Assembly: GCA_021018815.1 (NCBI GenBank)
Contig: JAITYX010000003.1
Location: 11,799,501-11,863,500 of the forward strand
DNA from: Talinum fruticosum
Lineage: Eukaryota > Streptophyta > Magnoliopsida > Caryophyllales > Talinaceae
Reading direction: 5' to 3'
Length of the DNA stretch: 64,000 nucleotides
How positions within the stretch are numbered: the stretch's first letter is position 1; every line of letters starts with the position of its first letter. A model generated the notes under the pieces. It was not told the DNA's origin. It worked only from the letters and a program-made list of their open reading frames with translations, and ran no database searches. The position numbers were made by a program, and so were the translations under genes. Positions 1-10,139 of the stretch are shown here, in pieces.

Positions 1-204
1 GGGGACATAACTCTTTATCCCCAAATCTAGAGACATGATAGTGCGAATCCCGAAAGCTATAGCAACCCTTAAGAAAGTCTAAAAGACTTTCACCTGTCGA
101 ATTCTAAATAAGTTATTCGATCCATAGTGGGACGGCTCTATCCTATCAACATCTGTTATGTTTTGCATCCAACAGGACAATTCAGTCATATAGTTCATCT
201 TTGA

Positions 205-364
205 AGTGAAAAAAGAATTAAAGGCACTAGGGAGTTTCCTTAGGAACTATTTTTCTAAATAAGTTACAAAAGGAAAGTTTGCGATTAAAAAAAAAAATTA
301 AAGGCACTGGGAGTTTCCTCAGGAACTATTTTTCTAAATAAGTTGCGAAGGAAGGTATGGAAGG
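205..364. repeat. Tandem duplication, about 80-bp unit, two copies
   Basis: Two direct copies of a block starting ATTAAAGGCACT begin at 217 and 297, each followed by a near-identical stretch containing TTTTTCTAAATAAGTT. The period is 80 bp and the copies differ at a few bases. No coding potential is evident. The flanking bases 1-204 and 365-460 show nothing I can assign; they probably belong to the 3' untranslated part of the Tat-type element that continues to the right. Confidence 0.75.
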
Positions 365-806
365 TGTGATTTTTGGTATGTGGCTAAAGGATTTTTATAG
401 CAATCTCCGGGTTTAGAGTCCTGCCACGCCACTGAAGCCGCTAGAACCCTTTACCACCCGCTTGGCTGGCGCCGGCCGCACCGGTCGGTCCATTATTTTT
501 CGGCCCGAGTACTCCTTGGGCCAATGTCGGTTCCGCTTCGGCCCATTTCGGCCGGACCCTATTATTTTTGGACTGTTGCACTTACCATTTCCTATTTTCC
601 ATTTTATTATTTTCTTTTGGGGGGAATGGGTGCTAGTGCAAATTTTTTTATCGATTTGTCTTTGTAATTTTCCTTAGGATATTTTACATCATATAAATAA
701 AAAGAAAGCATTTTTAGAATTGTGTCCTTGCATTCATCCCATTTGCATAGAGTCAAAATGTTACAAAATATTAAACATTAAACAAAAGCACCCTACAAGG
801 AGAAAA
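365..806. other. 3' untranslated region of Tat-type retrotransposon (copy A1)
   Basis: No gene. From about 580 the sequence matches the stretch starting near 5045, including a T-rich tract, TACATCATATAAATAAA and the AACAAA(A)GCACCCTA block. Both stretches lead into the 3' end of a minus-strand ORF. A GC-rich cluster with CTGGCGCCGGCC lies at 466-477, followed by GGCC/CCGG-rich bases to about 560. I read this as the region between pol and the antisense ORF of a Tat element whose gag-pol lies left of the window. Confidence 0.5.
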
Positions 807-3354
807 TCAATCTTCATCATCGGAGGCCTCAACAAAGATGTCGTTCTTCGAAATCCTCCAAGATGGATGTAGAAAATCGTCCACCCCCACTAGCTTGTGA
901 AGAGCTAGCCCCATAATCCCAAGAAGAATGAGAAGCTCTATGAGAGGGCCCACTACATGACATCCCATGGAAATCAATCGGGTTACCATGATGGTCAAGT
1001 GCTTGGAGATGGATCATGTCCATACGAGTCCTCGGAGAAACTAGGCCCGACCTCGGAAGAGCTAGGACCAGATCCGGATATGTTAAGCCCCGCTTTGGAA
1101 GCACTATGATGGTGGGAATGATGTGAAGAACGTCGGGAAGTGCCCACTCCGGTCTTACCACCGGGTGGTGATTGTTGGTTAGATGGGCATGTCCGAGTCC
1201 GTGAGCCACCTAGGAAGCCTGCCGACGAAGAAGATCTCAACTAACCACCCTACAAAAACAATGGAGTAATTAGCACAATTACTAAAAGCTCCATGAGTTA
1301 GCACTTACACTAACTAAGACTCACCTGAATTATTTGGAAGGTCTTTCTAGTGAACCCCTTAAGGGCATATTGGAACCCGATAGACACAATCCGAGGATGC
1401 TCCCGATCGTACTACAAGATTCATTATATTAGCAAGACACTTTTAGCTCACAACTAAAAGTAAAAGAGCATAAAACTCTTACCACTTACCAGTTCTTAGG
1501 AAGAGGGTGCCCTACACACTTATCTTCAGGAATTCCGAGAATCCTGACATATCATAGGGATTCTCGGGGTTGCGACACATCAACATCAAGGCTCGGGATG
1601 TAGATGTCCTCTAGGAGAAGCTACGAAAGATGAAGTCAATTTCCACATAATAAATTCAACTACACAAAATAGAAAGACATGAAGGCTTACCAATTAGATC
1701 ATAATTCGCCCCAAGTACAAAGCATAGGATGAATGCATGTTTAAAAGCTGGGTATAGAGATACTCGGTGGTTGCTTCTTCCCGCTCCACTTGAGTAAAGG
1801 GAGCGAAAATACAACATTGTTTGTGGTGGATCATGGGGAACGAATGGAGGCCATTTATTATAATGGATTTGAGGCATGAACCATTCGCCAAGATACCAAC
1901 AATATCCAAAAGGCCCTTCAAATAAGATCCTTCTCTCACTTAATTCTCGTGTCAAACCTAAGCTTGGAGGGAGTTGAATTTGGGCTCATGGATGAAAGTT
2001 GCTCGCACACACAGGACTCATAAGGAGACAAGCAAAAACAAATAAAATTGGACAGCAAACGCCCGACTTTCTGACTGGCGCCGGCCACCACAGCCATGCT
2101 CACCGGCCCACCACAGGCCGTGGGCTGGGGCAACAGACTGGGCAGTAAGGAAGAAAAATTTCAGGGTGTATCTTGACTCAAATTTAAGCTTGAAAGTGAC
2201 ATACTAAACCCACGCGGTTGAGGGCAGACCTCAAAAGCCTAGATCATGTGCTTTGGGTTGTCGAAGGTGGACCTTAGCCCATGATACCGAGGCTAGGAAT
2301 GAAGGATGATTCCTTGAACCAGGCAAAAAGTGAGGAAAATATTCATATAACCACGGTTGCAATTTTGCAAGATAAGTGAGACTTTCATCCACACAAGATG
2401 AAGTATTTTGGTATTAAAAGAAAAGATGGAGCATACCTCAATAATCTTCCACAATCCACACAAAGAGAGATAGTTCGTCAAATCCCTCTCGGCTTTTCCA
2501 TGCCTCACACTAGAGCGTAAACAAATTATGAGGCAAGTTTAAGCGGGCGCACCCTACTTAAGGTCTTTAACCTTGTCTAGGTCTGCTAAATTCACCAAAT
2601 AGTGAACATACACCTTAGAAGCTTGGTCCGAGAAGATCGATGTGCTTCACATGAGGGCAAGCACAACCCGTACTTGTTGTTGTGGGGTATGTTGATCCCA
2701 AAACTCAACACTCTCAAAAGCATCAAAAAGAGAATATACTTAAAGAAATTTTCCCGAGGAAACCTACTAGCCACGGGACCAAAGAGGTGAAGCAAATAGT
2801 CACGGTATTTGTACAAATTTTGGTCATAAACTAGTGGCTCTCCCAAGAAGTCCATGCCCGAGAGGACGGCAAAGTCAAAGGAGTAATAATCATCTCCCCA
2901 AAAGCAAGATGAAATGTGTTGGTAGTGTCCCAAACGCGTTCGCTAATGGACCGAGATAGGGTCACGCTCTTTCTTATCACATAGATGGCTTAAAGCAATA
3001 TAAAAGGAACTAAACCAGGCACTATTCATGATGTTCTCGGGAGGGTAGTTCCTTTCCCTGAACTTCTCCATGAATTTCGGGATAGCACCGCTACTCCGAA
3101 TGGAACCCTTCTACAAACTGAAAATCCAACAAGATTTAGTAGAAGTACTACTCCAAATGAACAAAGAAAGAAGTTAAAGCCAAAAAGCTTACCTAAGGGG
3201 AAATGGTAAGTGAAGAAACATGGCTCTCGGCTTCCACTAAGAGGTCACTATGACTCCATTCGTCTTGAGGACGCCACTCTCTTCCAAGAAGTTACTCGTG
3301 GACTAATTTCTCGGCTCTTGTCCTCCCAATGGGATGAGCTCTTCTCCTAGACAT
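807..3354 (-). pseudogene. Antisense ORF of Tat element, plant-mobile-domain-like (copy A1)
   Basis: The ORF runs opposite to the retrotransposon that carries it. The likely start is the ATG read at 3354, giving MSRRRAHPIGRTRAEK. The best conserved block is at 2592-2933, with GEP-LVYD, LFGPVASRFPRE and a preceding Phe-x-x-Gly-(Asp/Glu) stretch resembling the FHFPxGEMTITxxDxAxLxGL signature of the plant mobile domain (PMD, as in MAIL1/MAIN). The C-terminal part at 995-1240 is rich in Ser and in Gly-Pro-Ser-Ser-Ser. It ends in an acidic tail, EASDDED, with the stop at 807-809. In-frame stops lie between blocks, so either introns separate the exons or the copy is broken. Copy A2 has the same block order. 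PMD proteins are known as host genes and as passengers in plant transposons; antisense ORFs between pol and the 3' LTR are known from Tat elements. The PMD call is from motif memory only. Confidence 0.6.
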
Positions 3355-4143
3355 TTTTGAGGAATTGTGTTTTTAAAACCAACTAGTTTTCTCAAAGACA
3401 AGGAGTAAAAAGAAAAAGCAAAGCTAGAACAAGCAAGAGAGGATTAAGTGAAGTGTGTAAAATGAACACACTAACCCCTCCTTTTATAGGAAAATTCGGC
3501 CATAGCATGACAAGCACACATGACAAAATTCAAAAAAGGAAGAAGCGGACCAAGAAGAGAATTCGACGAGCACGCCGAGACAAGGCCTTCCAAAAGCTGG
3601 TCGGCACCGGCCATGAGGCCTTACTAGCGTTGCATTGGAGGCAGCCTTGCAGCCATAAGCTGGTAGCTAGCTTTTGAAATCCAATCGAGGCATAGCAAGT
3701 GGGTTCTTGGAACCACGTGCATGTAAGTGGATCTTTAGATCCACCACATCGGCTTTGTAAATCAGATTTTTAGTTTGTTTTCGATCGATTTATTCGGGTA
3801 AAATGCTAAACTTTTATAAATATGATTATCCACTAACGAGCATGTTAGTACGAGTAGATTATCAAGCCAAGCTTAAGATCAAAGAATGATTGAAGTTTGA
3901 GTATAAAAATTTGCCAAGCTTCGGGGCTCACGATCAAACCAGGCTCTAGAATCACTTACCGGACTTGAACGCATGCTTCCCAATCAAGTCCAAGCCGCGT
4001 CTCGGAGTTCAGGTCTTACGAGTAACCAACTCCGGACACGACAAGTTAGTCAACATTGAAAACGAGTGTCCTAAAGCTATAAGTATCCTTTAGTGTCTAC
4101 TTTGACCCTTCATCATTCGGACACGGTCAAAGTAGGGGCTAAC
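3355..4143. other. Spacer between antisense ORF and LTR, with polypurine tract (A1)
   Basis: No gene. It would hold the promoter and 5' leader of the antisense ORF and the retrotransposon's own polypurine tract. The tract CAAAGTAGGGGCTAAC ends at 4143 and is preceded by TTTAGTGTCTACTTTGACCC. The same arrangement stands before the LTR at 19026. A short plus-strand reading frame at 3453-3677 is K/R-rich by composition only. Confidence 0.55.
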
Positions 4144-5044
4144 TATAGACATCTAAAACGTGTCACCCTTATCTCTTTTATTTTTGTATTTCATTTTGTT
4201 AACCCGGCGATGAAATCCTAATCCTATTTGTGGATTTGGATCACGATCGGTATCCGATTAGCGTGCCGAAGCTAAAAAACCACCAAAAAAACCCTTTAGC
4301 ACCAAAAAATAAACCTTTTTGCCTTAGGTAAATCCAAAAACATTTTCTTCGGACGATCCAAGCCCGAGTCAACCCTCCGAGTCAATAGCGACTGATGTTG
4401 CATACAAGGCCTTACTACACTCAAAATGTCGCGTTTCATCATCGGCATCCATCCGAGACTCGGAGCTAAAGTCGTTTGTATGACGTCATTTGGCCGATGC
4501 CGCGTTTCATGGTAAGAATCACCAAAACACTATTTTTTCTCTAAAATGTCTAACTAAGACACGGAGCTTATTTTCACAAAACGACGTCACTTAAGGCCAT
4601 CACCGCGTTTCAAGGGATTTTACCCCCAAATGTTGCGTTTCACCTCGGAGTTTAGCTGCAACATGGAAGGAAGTTGAAGCTCGTACGACGTCGTTTATGT
4701 CCGAGTGCCTAGCACCACAACACAATTCCCGAGATTCGATCCAAGCCTAATTTGGTCTAATTTTTTATGATTTTATCAGCCGGTTTTCTACTCATTTTAG
4801 TCGGATGCTCGAAGCTAAAATTCTAGGTCATTTGTGATCTAATCATTTCCCTCAAATAGAGAGCCTAGGCTCTCATTTGGGAGAGGGCTTTTTCCTATGC
4901 GTTATGTTGCTGAAGTTTGATTAAGAGCTACTCGAATATTCATTTATTCCGATCTCTTGGTCTTCCTTCGACTAATACGCCCTACTCCATGAACATCTAA
5001 ACCCTAATACTCCATCAACCATGAACATCTTCCTACTTACCCAC
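4144..5044 (+). repeat. Truncated 3' LTR of Tat element A1
   Basis: It begins TATAGACATCTAAAACGTGTCACCC, equivalent to the TGTAGACACCTAAAA start of the other Tat LTRs here, directly after a polypurine tract. It aligns by eye with the first 0.9 kb of the LTR at 6454. Shared landmarks include ATCTCTTTTA, the CACCAAA block, CTAGGTCATTTGTGATCTAA and ATTCCGATCTCTT. The region equivalent to the TATA box of element B reads CCTCAAATAG, so it is degraded. At about 5045 the LTR stops and the 3' untranslated region of a second Tat copy begins. About 0.6-1.1 kb of LTR is therefore missing. Confidence 0.7.
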
Positions 5045-5248
5045 CAGATTTTATTCCTTCTTTTTATTTTTTAGGGAGAATAGGGGCTATAAGTGCAAAA
5101 TTTTTGTTTGTCTTTGAATTTTTACATCATATAAATAAATAAAGCATTTTAGAATGAATCTTGTAGTAATACTTTTTGCATAAGTTCAAAAAATAGTTAA
5201 ATAAATAAAAACACATAGTTAACAACAAAGCACCCTATAAGAGATTAT
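5045..5248. other. 3' untranslated region of Tat element A2
   Basis: This matches 580-806 of the window: T-rich stretch, ATAAGTGCAAAATTTTTG, ACATCATATAAATAAA and a CACCCTA block just before the antisense ORF stop. It has no coding content. The abrupt start next to a broken LTR marks a deletion or unequal recombination between two related Tat copies. Confidence 0.55.
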
Positions 5249-6453
5249 TCAATAATCATCGTCATCCATGAAGTCCGTATCGGCATCTTCGAAGAAAAGT
5301 TGCTCGTGTCTTCTATAAGGGAGGTCAAAGCTCACCTATCTTCCAACGCCCGAGATGAACTAGCACCAAACACCCAAGAAGGTCTCATATAAGGCTCACT
5401 ATAGGAAGACAGTGAAGATCATAAGGCCTATCAAATGGGTCAAGTGTCCGTAATGACGATAACATTGATACGGCTCCGGATGAACTAGGCCCGACTCTTG
5501 ATGAGCTAGGCCTAGCTTCATAAGTGCTCTGTCTGCGAGAACCTCGGGAAGCATGCCGAGAAGCACTTGTTTCGATAATACTACTATATGACATTTAAGG
5601 TTGTTCGAGCAACTCTCTGCGAGCTCGAAACTATCAAGCTAACCTCTTGAAGTAGGAGATCCAAAGCGGTGATCCTAAATGAAAAAGAGCGATGAGCACA
5701 TAAAATAAAAGCTCAAGAATTAGCACTCCAACTAACTAAGCTTACTCGAAATGATCGAAGAGTATAGCAAGTCAATAGGTCTCTAAAAGAACAAAGAACG
5801 GATTTGAACCTTATGGATGTCATCTAAGATTGTTCACGAGCACGTACTAAAACATCACAAAAAACAAGTAAGAAAGGTATTCTAGCACAAAACTAAGTAA
5901 AGAGCATAACACTCTTACCCTTTACGATTTCTTGGGAAAGGAGGACCCACGCACTCGACTCGGGAATCTCCAAAATCAAAATGATATTTCGGGGCTCTAG
6001 GCAAGGAAATGTCCACTTCAACTTGAGGAATGTGGATATCACCTATAAGCTCCTACATCAAAAACAAGGTTAGTTTCCACACTAGAAACAAAATCAAACA
6101 AGCTTAGACAAACTTTCCATGTGGGTCATAATCCTCACCAAGTATTAAAGATATGTCATGTTCCGGTCCAAAAACGACAAATGAGGATATCCTACCATTA
6201 TCTTTGCATACTTATCAAGCCTATCTAAATGGAAACAAAACATGGTTTTGGCCGGATCCTTAAGTACAAAAGGTGGCCACACATCACGCTAGATTTAAGG
6301 AGTAATTCGCTCACCCAATACCAGCAAAAGCCAAACGGACCCTCTAAGAGGACATGCTTCTAGCTCAACTCTCGAGCAACCCAAAGTCATAAAGGGAGTT
6401 GATTGGATGCCAATGATGGAAATTACCTGCCACAAGAAGAGGAAAACAGCAAG
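5249..6453 (-). pseudogene. Antisense PMD-like ORF, 3' half (copy A2, split by element B)
   Basis: This is the C-terminal half of the second copy of the antisense ORF. The stop is at 5249-5251, and the end reads as an acidic tail MDDDDY preceded by EDADTDF, comparable to EASDDED in copy A1. The 5385-5594 segment is Ser/Arg-rich with RPSSSRVGPSSSG, matching the SGPSSSEVGPSFSE block of A1. Homology to A1 continues up to 6453, where the LTR of element B begins. The missing N-terminal half reappears at 17322-18609. Besides the insertion it carries stops, so it is a relic. Confidence 0.6.
6449..6453. repeat. Target-site duplication GCAAG, left of element B
   Basis: This five-base flank, GCAAG, pairs with GCGAG at 17317-17321. 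The single difference is G to A at a CpG, expected of methylated plant DNA. Confidence 0.6.
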
Positions 6454-7093
6454 TGTACACACCTAAAAGCGTCGTCCCTTATCTCTTTTAATTCTATATT
6501 TTATATTGTGGGCCCGATGATGAAATCATGACTCCTATTTGAAGATTTGGAGCACGGTCCGAGTTTGACTGGTGTGATGGAAGCCTGTAAACCATAAAGA
6601 AACCCTAGCACCAAATAAATAGCCTTTTGCACGGGGTAGGTCCAAAATCCCTTTTTCTTTCGTACGGTCCAAGCCCGGGCCAAGCCTCAGAGTCAGCCGA
6701 TGCTTGGTGTTGCGTATCGGGGAAATCCCGGGTTCATAATTCTGCGTTTTATTTTTCTTTCCAATCGGACACGAAGTCGAAGACCTCAAGATGACGTTAG
6801 ATGTTGCATTTCATGATCACAAGTCACAAAGTGTTGCGTTTAAGCTCCAAGATAGTCCTCCCGAGACTAGGAGCTATGACCGGCACCCCTACCTAGATTA
6901 TTTAAGCCGAATCGTTGCATTTTGGCCCGGAGACCCCCTTTCGGCATGGAAGGGCACAAAACCCTAGGTATCCACGGGTGGCTGGCGCCCCAACCGGAAT
7001 TCTATCCAATTTTATCCTATTTTATCCGATCTTATCACTTCGATATTAGTCCGATTTTTCTACTCGACTTTAGACGGCTGACCAAGAGTAACC

Positions 7094-7113
7094 CTAGGTC
7101 ATTTGTGACCTAG
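7094..7113. promoter_or_regulatory. Perfect 8-bp-arm palindrome upstream of LTR TATA box
   Basis: CTAGGTCA-TTTG-TGACCTAG is a perfect inverted repeat with a 4-nt spacer, ending 8 bp before CCTATAAATAG. It is unchanged in the 3' LTR (15952-15971), and a decayed form (CTAGGTCATTTGTGATCTAA) is in the A1 LTR near 4823. Its position suggests a dimeric transcription-factor site. The core TGACC is near W-box and bZIP cores, but no specific factor can be assigned. Confidence 0.5.
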
Positions 7114-7120
7114 AACTCTC

Positions 7121-7131
7121 CCTATAAATAG
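7121..7131 (+). promoter_or_regulatory. LTR TATA box (element B, 5' LTR)
   Basis: CCTATAAATAG fits the plant TATA consensus, and the same motif occurs at the equivalent place in the 3' LTR (15979-15989). It would drive the retrotransposon genomic RNA, with transcription starting about 30 bp downstream, defining the U3/R boundary. Confidence 0.65.
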
Positions 7132-8533
7132 AGACCTTGGCTCTTATTTACTGCAAGACTTTTTCCTTAGCGCCACACTCTGCCAAAATAGTTCACACGA
7201 CATCCTCGTATGTGTTATGCTGCAGAAAGCTAACCACAAACAGACCTTTCCCTAAGTGTTACTCTACTTGAAAAGTAATCTCAAAAGCCTATTCCCTAAA
7301 CACTACACCGCTAACTCCTTACTAAGAGCAAATGAATATTCGGTTATTCCGATCTCTTCGTATTCATTTAGCTCACCCTTCTAGTTCTCTACAAACTTAC
7401 CTTCTCAAAATTCACAAAAAACCCTTTTCCTTGATTCACCACCATCGCATCACCGGATCCAGTGTGGACATCCAAATCAGCGAGTGGGAAAACCCGAAGG
7501 CATCGAGTTAGCCTTCAAACGGTTATTTAATTAATGTTTTTTATCGCTCTCCGTATTGTGGAGAAGAATTGTATCGCTTTTATTTCCTCCCTGCCCGATG
7601 TAATCTTTAAAGTTTCTCGCTTTCTTTTCTTTTTCGCTTTTCTTTTCTTTCGCTTTTATTTTCTTTACCGCTTTCCTTTCATTGACTCTTTATCGCTTTC
7701 ATTCATGTTTCGGTTGCTTTAATTTCCATTTAGCATGTTGTTTGCTTGTGTTCGATACGTTATTCTAATTGAGTACTCAAACTAGTAATGGTCGTCTTCG
7801 AACGGGTGCAACGAAAGGGCTTATCCATCCGTTTCGTACCTTTGCCCCCAAATTTGATTCTCGGTTCTAGACTGATAGAGTCACTTTTTGGCCTCTTTTA
7901 GTTTTAGTTTTTCCATACTAAGATTGAGAGACCATTTATTTTGTTTTTGTTAGTTTTCTCTCTTGAAAACCGACTAGCCACTCCCTCTTTTCGATTTATT
8001 TCTATTGCATTACTTCTCAACTTTTTCTAACTACAGGTAAAATTTTAGGGCTCCTGATCTACCAGCCAGGCCGGAGGCTGAGACTAATTTCCTCGGTCAT
8101 TGCCTCATGGCCGGCGCCACCAACCCCTAGGTGCTGGCTTCAGCCAAGCAAGCACCATGGGGTCAACAGTGGTGGCTTTGGTCCCGATTGGTGTCTTCAC
8201 ACTAATCTGGCCCTAAAGCCTAACGGCATATTCAAACCTAGTTTTTTTATTTTGTTCGGTTAAGAAATAACATCCCGAGACCTTCTAAAAATAGTTTCTA
8301 AAATAAAATAATTAATAAACCGCCAATCAATTTAATTTAATTCATCTTTAACTTAACTTAATAAAATTCGAACTCTAAATAAGAGATTTGTTCCTACTTT
8401 TAAAAATCAGTCTTCAACACCCTTAAATCATTCTTTAAATCTTTCTAAAACCCTAACGGTAAGCAATTTGTAGGGAAGCTCGGCCGACCTCATAGGCACC
8501 TGTTCGGGGCACGAACGGCCGTGGTTTCTATAG

Positions 8534-8551
8534 TGGCGACTCCACTGGGGA
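8534..8551 (+). other. Primer binding site, TGGCGACTCC type (probably tRNA-Arg)
   Basis: TGGCGACTCCACTGGGGA starts one base after the LTR end. It begins with the TGG complement of a tRNA 3' CCA. This form is what I recall as the tRNA-Arg primer site of Ogre/Tat elements; the tRNA identity is from memory and was not checked against a tRNA set. The 3' LTR end at 17316 is not followed by this sequence, as expected for an insertion boundary. Confidence 0.8.
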
Positions 8552-10139
8552 TTAATCACTTATTAAAACGGCGAAACTTGAAAATTTGAGTTGTGAGTTT
8601 TAATGATGTATTTGCATTAGGCATCCTCTATTTAGCAACCTTTGAACATAGTTTTGTTGGACCATAAGGATTATTTTACCCCTTGTTAAACGAGTTCCGG
8701 TAAGAGGCTCCTATCGTGTCCCGGGCGGGCCCAATTAGGCTTGATTGCCAATGGAGGCGGTACCTCTTCCCTCATAACCGCTCTTAGTTTACCGAGAGGC
8801 ACCAAGGATTTTAGCATTTTTTCTTGTCGTGCCCCATACCAAAGACTAAATCCTCTTACTATGAATCACCATGTATCCTACCTAGTCTACATCTCTTTTG
8901 ACCATAGATCTTTTTTACTATTAGGTGGCACCTTGCCTTCATTTTCATACTTCAATGAGTGTGTTTACTTTAGATTTAATCTTCTGCTTGTGAGCCTTTA
9001 GGAATAGGTGAGGACTGAGGAGTGTTGATTAGCCCTTACATGGGTGCAAATAAAATACCTTAAAATTTCCTAGAGTTGGTCCATTATGTGCATATAGCCA
9101 AAAGTTAAATTATTTTTCCCTTTTAGGTAAGTCCATTACTTGCATTTCCGAGTCATACTAAAATTTTCTTTAAGTCTGTCTAAGTAGTTACTGCTAGTCG
9201 GTCCAAAAGGGTCCTACCAAAGTCTCCTCTAAAATTTTCTTTTTACATTCTCATTTTATATTCCCATCTCGCATTTTCATATTACATTTAGTCAAAATAA
9301 ATTCATCACAAATTAGGTGAGTCTATTTTGCATTTTCATATTACATTTAGCCAAAATAAAATCATCTCAAATTAGGTAAGTCGGTTTTGCATTTTCATAT
9401 TGTATTTTAGCCAAAACAAATTCATTCCAAATGTAGGGAAACACATTCTCATATTTCATCTAGCCAAGATAAAAGCATCTTTCATTAACGATCAATCTTT
9501 CATGCATTCCAATTATACATTAGCCAAATGATAAAATCATCCCTAATGAAGTCATAAGTCATCGCGTGCATTCCTTATGTGCATCCAAAAAAAGCATTTT
9601 GTGTCTCTTCGGGTCTTGCGCTTAAGGGCCTTCCTCGCAAAAGTGGTATTCTTTCATATGGTCCTAAGCCTCATTCATTAGGATACAAAATAGGAAAGTC
9701 CACTACAATTGAGTACCATCAGAATCCGAGCTCCAAAAGGTTAGAATGCCTCAACAAGGAGTCCGACACATCTTCTCCCTGCTCTACATCATGTTCTAGT
9801 CCGCAATCTACACCATTGTGACAAATTTTGATGCACACCACAATGGTTCGATCTATTTTTCGTCGTTGGACAAGTACCTAGAAAGAATTCCCTTGTGATA
9901 GATTTAACATAAGAACAATCTCTTATTCTCACTTTGCTTAATGAAAACTCAGCCAAGGTAGAAGCTAGGATAGATGCTCAAGATAAGAAGATAACGCCTA
10001 TATCGAGCGATCTTAAGGCTATTATGAAAGCTATTAATGACAGATAAGAGAGACGAGGAAGTAGAACAATTAAGAAGAGGAGGGAGAGTAGGACATCCCC
10101 TTCACCTAGTCTATCTTCCCAAACAGGAATCCCCTAAGT
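8552..10139 (+). other. Long leader between PBS and gag of element B
   Basis: This 1.6-kb untranslated leader is typical in length for Tat/Ogre elements. It has stops in all frames, apart from short frames at 8741-9001 and 9579-9821 that resemble nothing I know. Some Ogre elements carry an extra ORF here; I could not see a convincing one. A tandem repeat lies at 9271-9470. Confidence 0.5.
9271..9470 (+). repeat. 59-bp tandem repeats in Tat leader
   Basis: Units beginning GCATTTTCATATT start at 9271, 9330 and 9389, a period of 59 bp. Each contains TTTAG(C/T)CAAAA(T/C)AAA and an AAATTAGGT(G/A)AGTC-like end. A fourth degenerate unit follows (CATTCTCATATTTCATCTAGCCAAGATAAAA). Short tandem arrays in untranslated regions are common in Ogre/Tat elements and have been linked to satellite birth. 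Confidence 0.75.

Larger units (their letters stand above)
6454..8532 (+). repeat. 5' LTR of Tat element B (2079 bp)
   Basis: It starts TGTACACACCTAAAAG and ends GTTTCTATA, followed by one G and the PBS. The second half (from about 7070) is repeated at 15931-17316, and the first half is recognisable in the LTRs at 4144 and 19026. By eye the two B LTRs differ at roughly one base in eight plus small indels, so the insertion is not recent. The LTR holds a TATA box, a palindrome just upstream of it, and T-rich and GC-rich blocks in the downstream half. Short reading frames inside it are not genes. Confidence 0.85.

Noticed and set aside
462..677. Plus-strand frame with GC-rich start
   Set aside because: Lies in the Tat untranslated region, equivalent region at 5045 is not open.
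8534..8551. tRNA gene at the PBS
   Set aside because: Only the 18-nt complement of a tRNA 3' end is present, with no cloverleaf around it.
8741..9001. Possible extra ORF upstream of gag, as in some Ogre elements
   Set aside because: 86 codons, no conserved motif, starts without context; kept as leader.
9271..9470. Regularly spaced repeats considered as a CRISPR array
   Set aside because: Eukaryotic retrotransposon leader with contiguous 59-bp units and no spacers.
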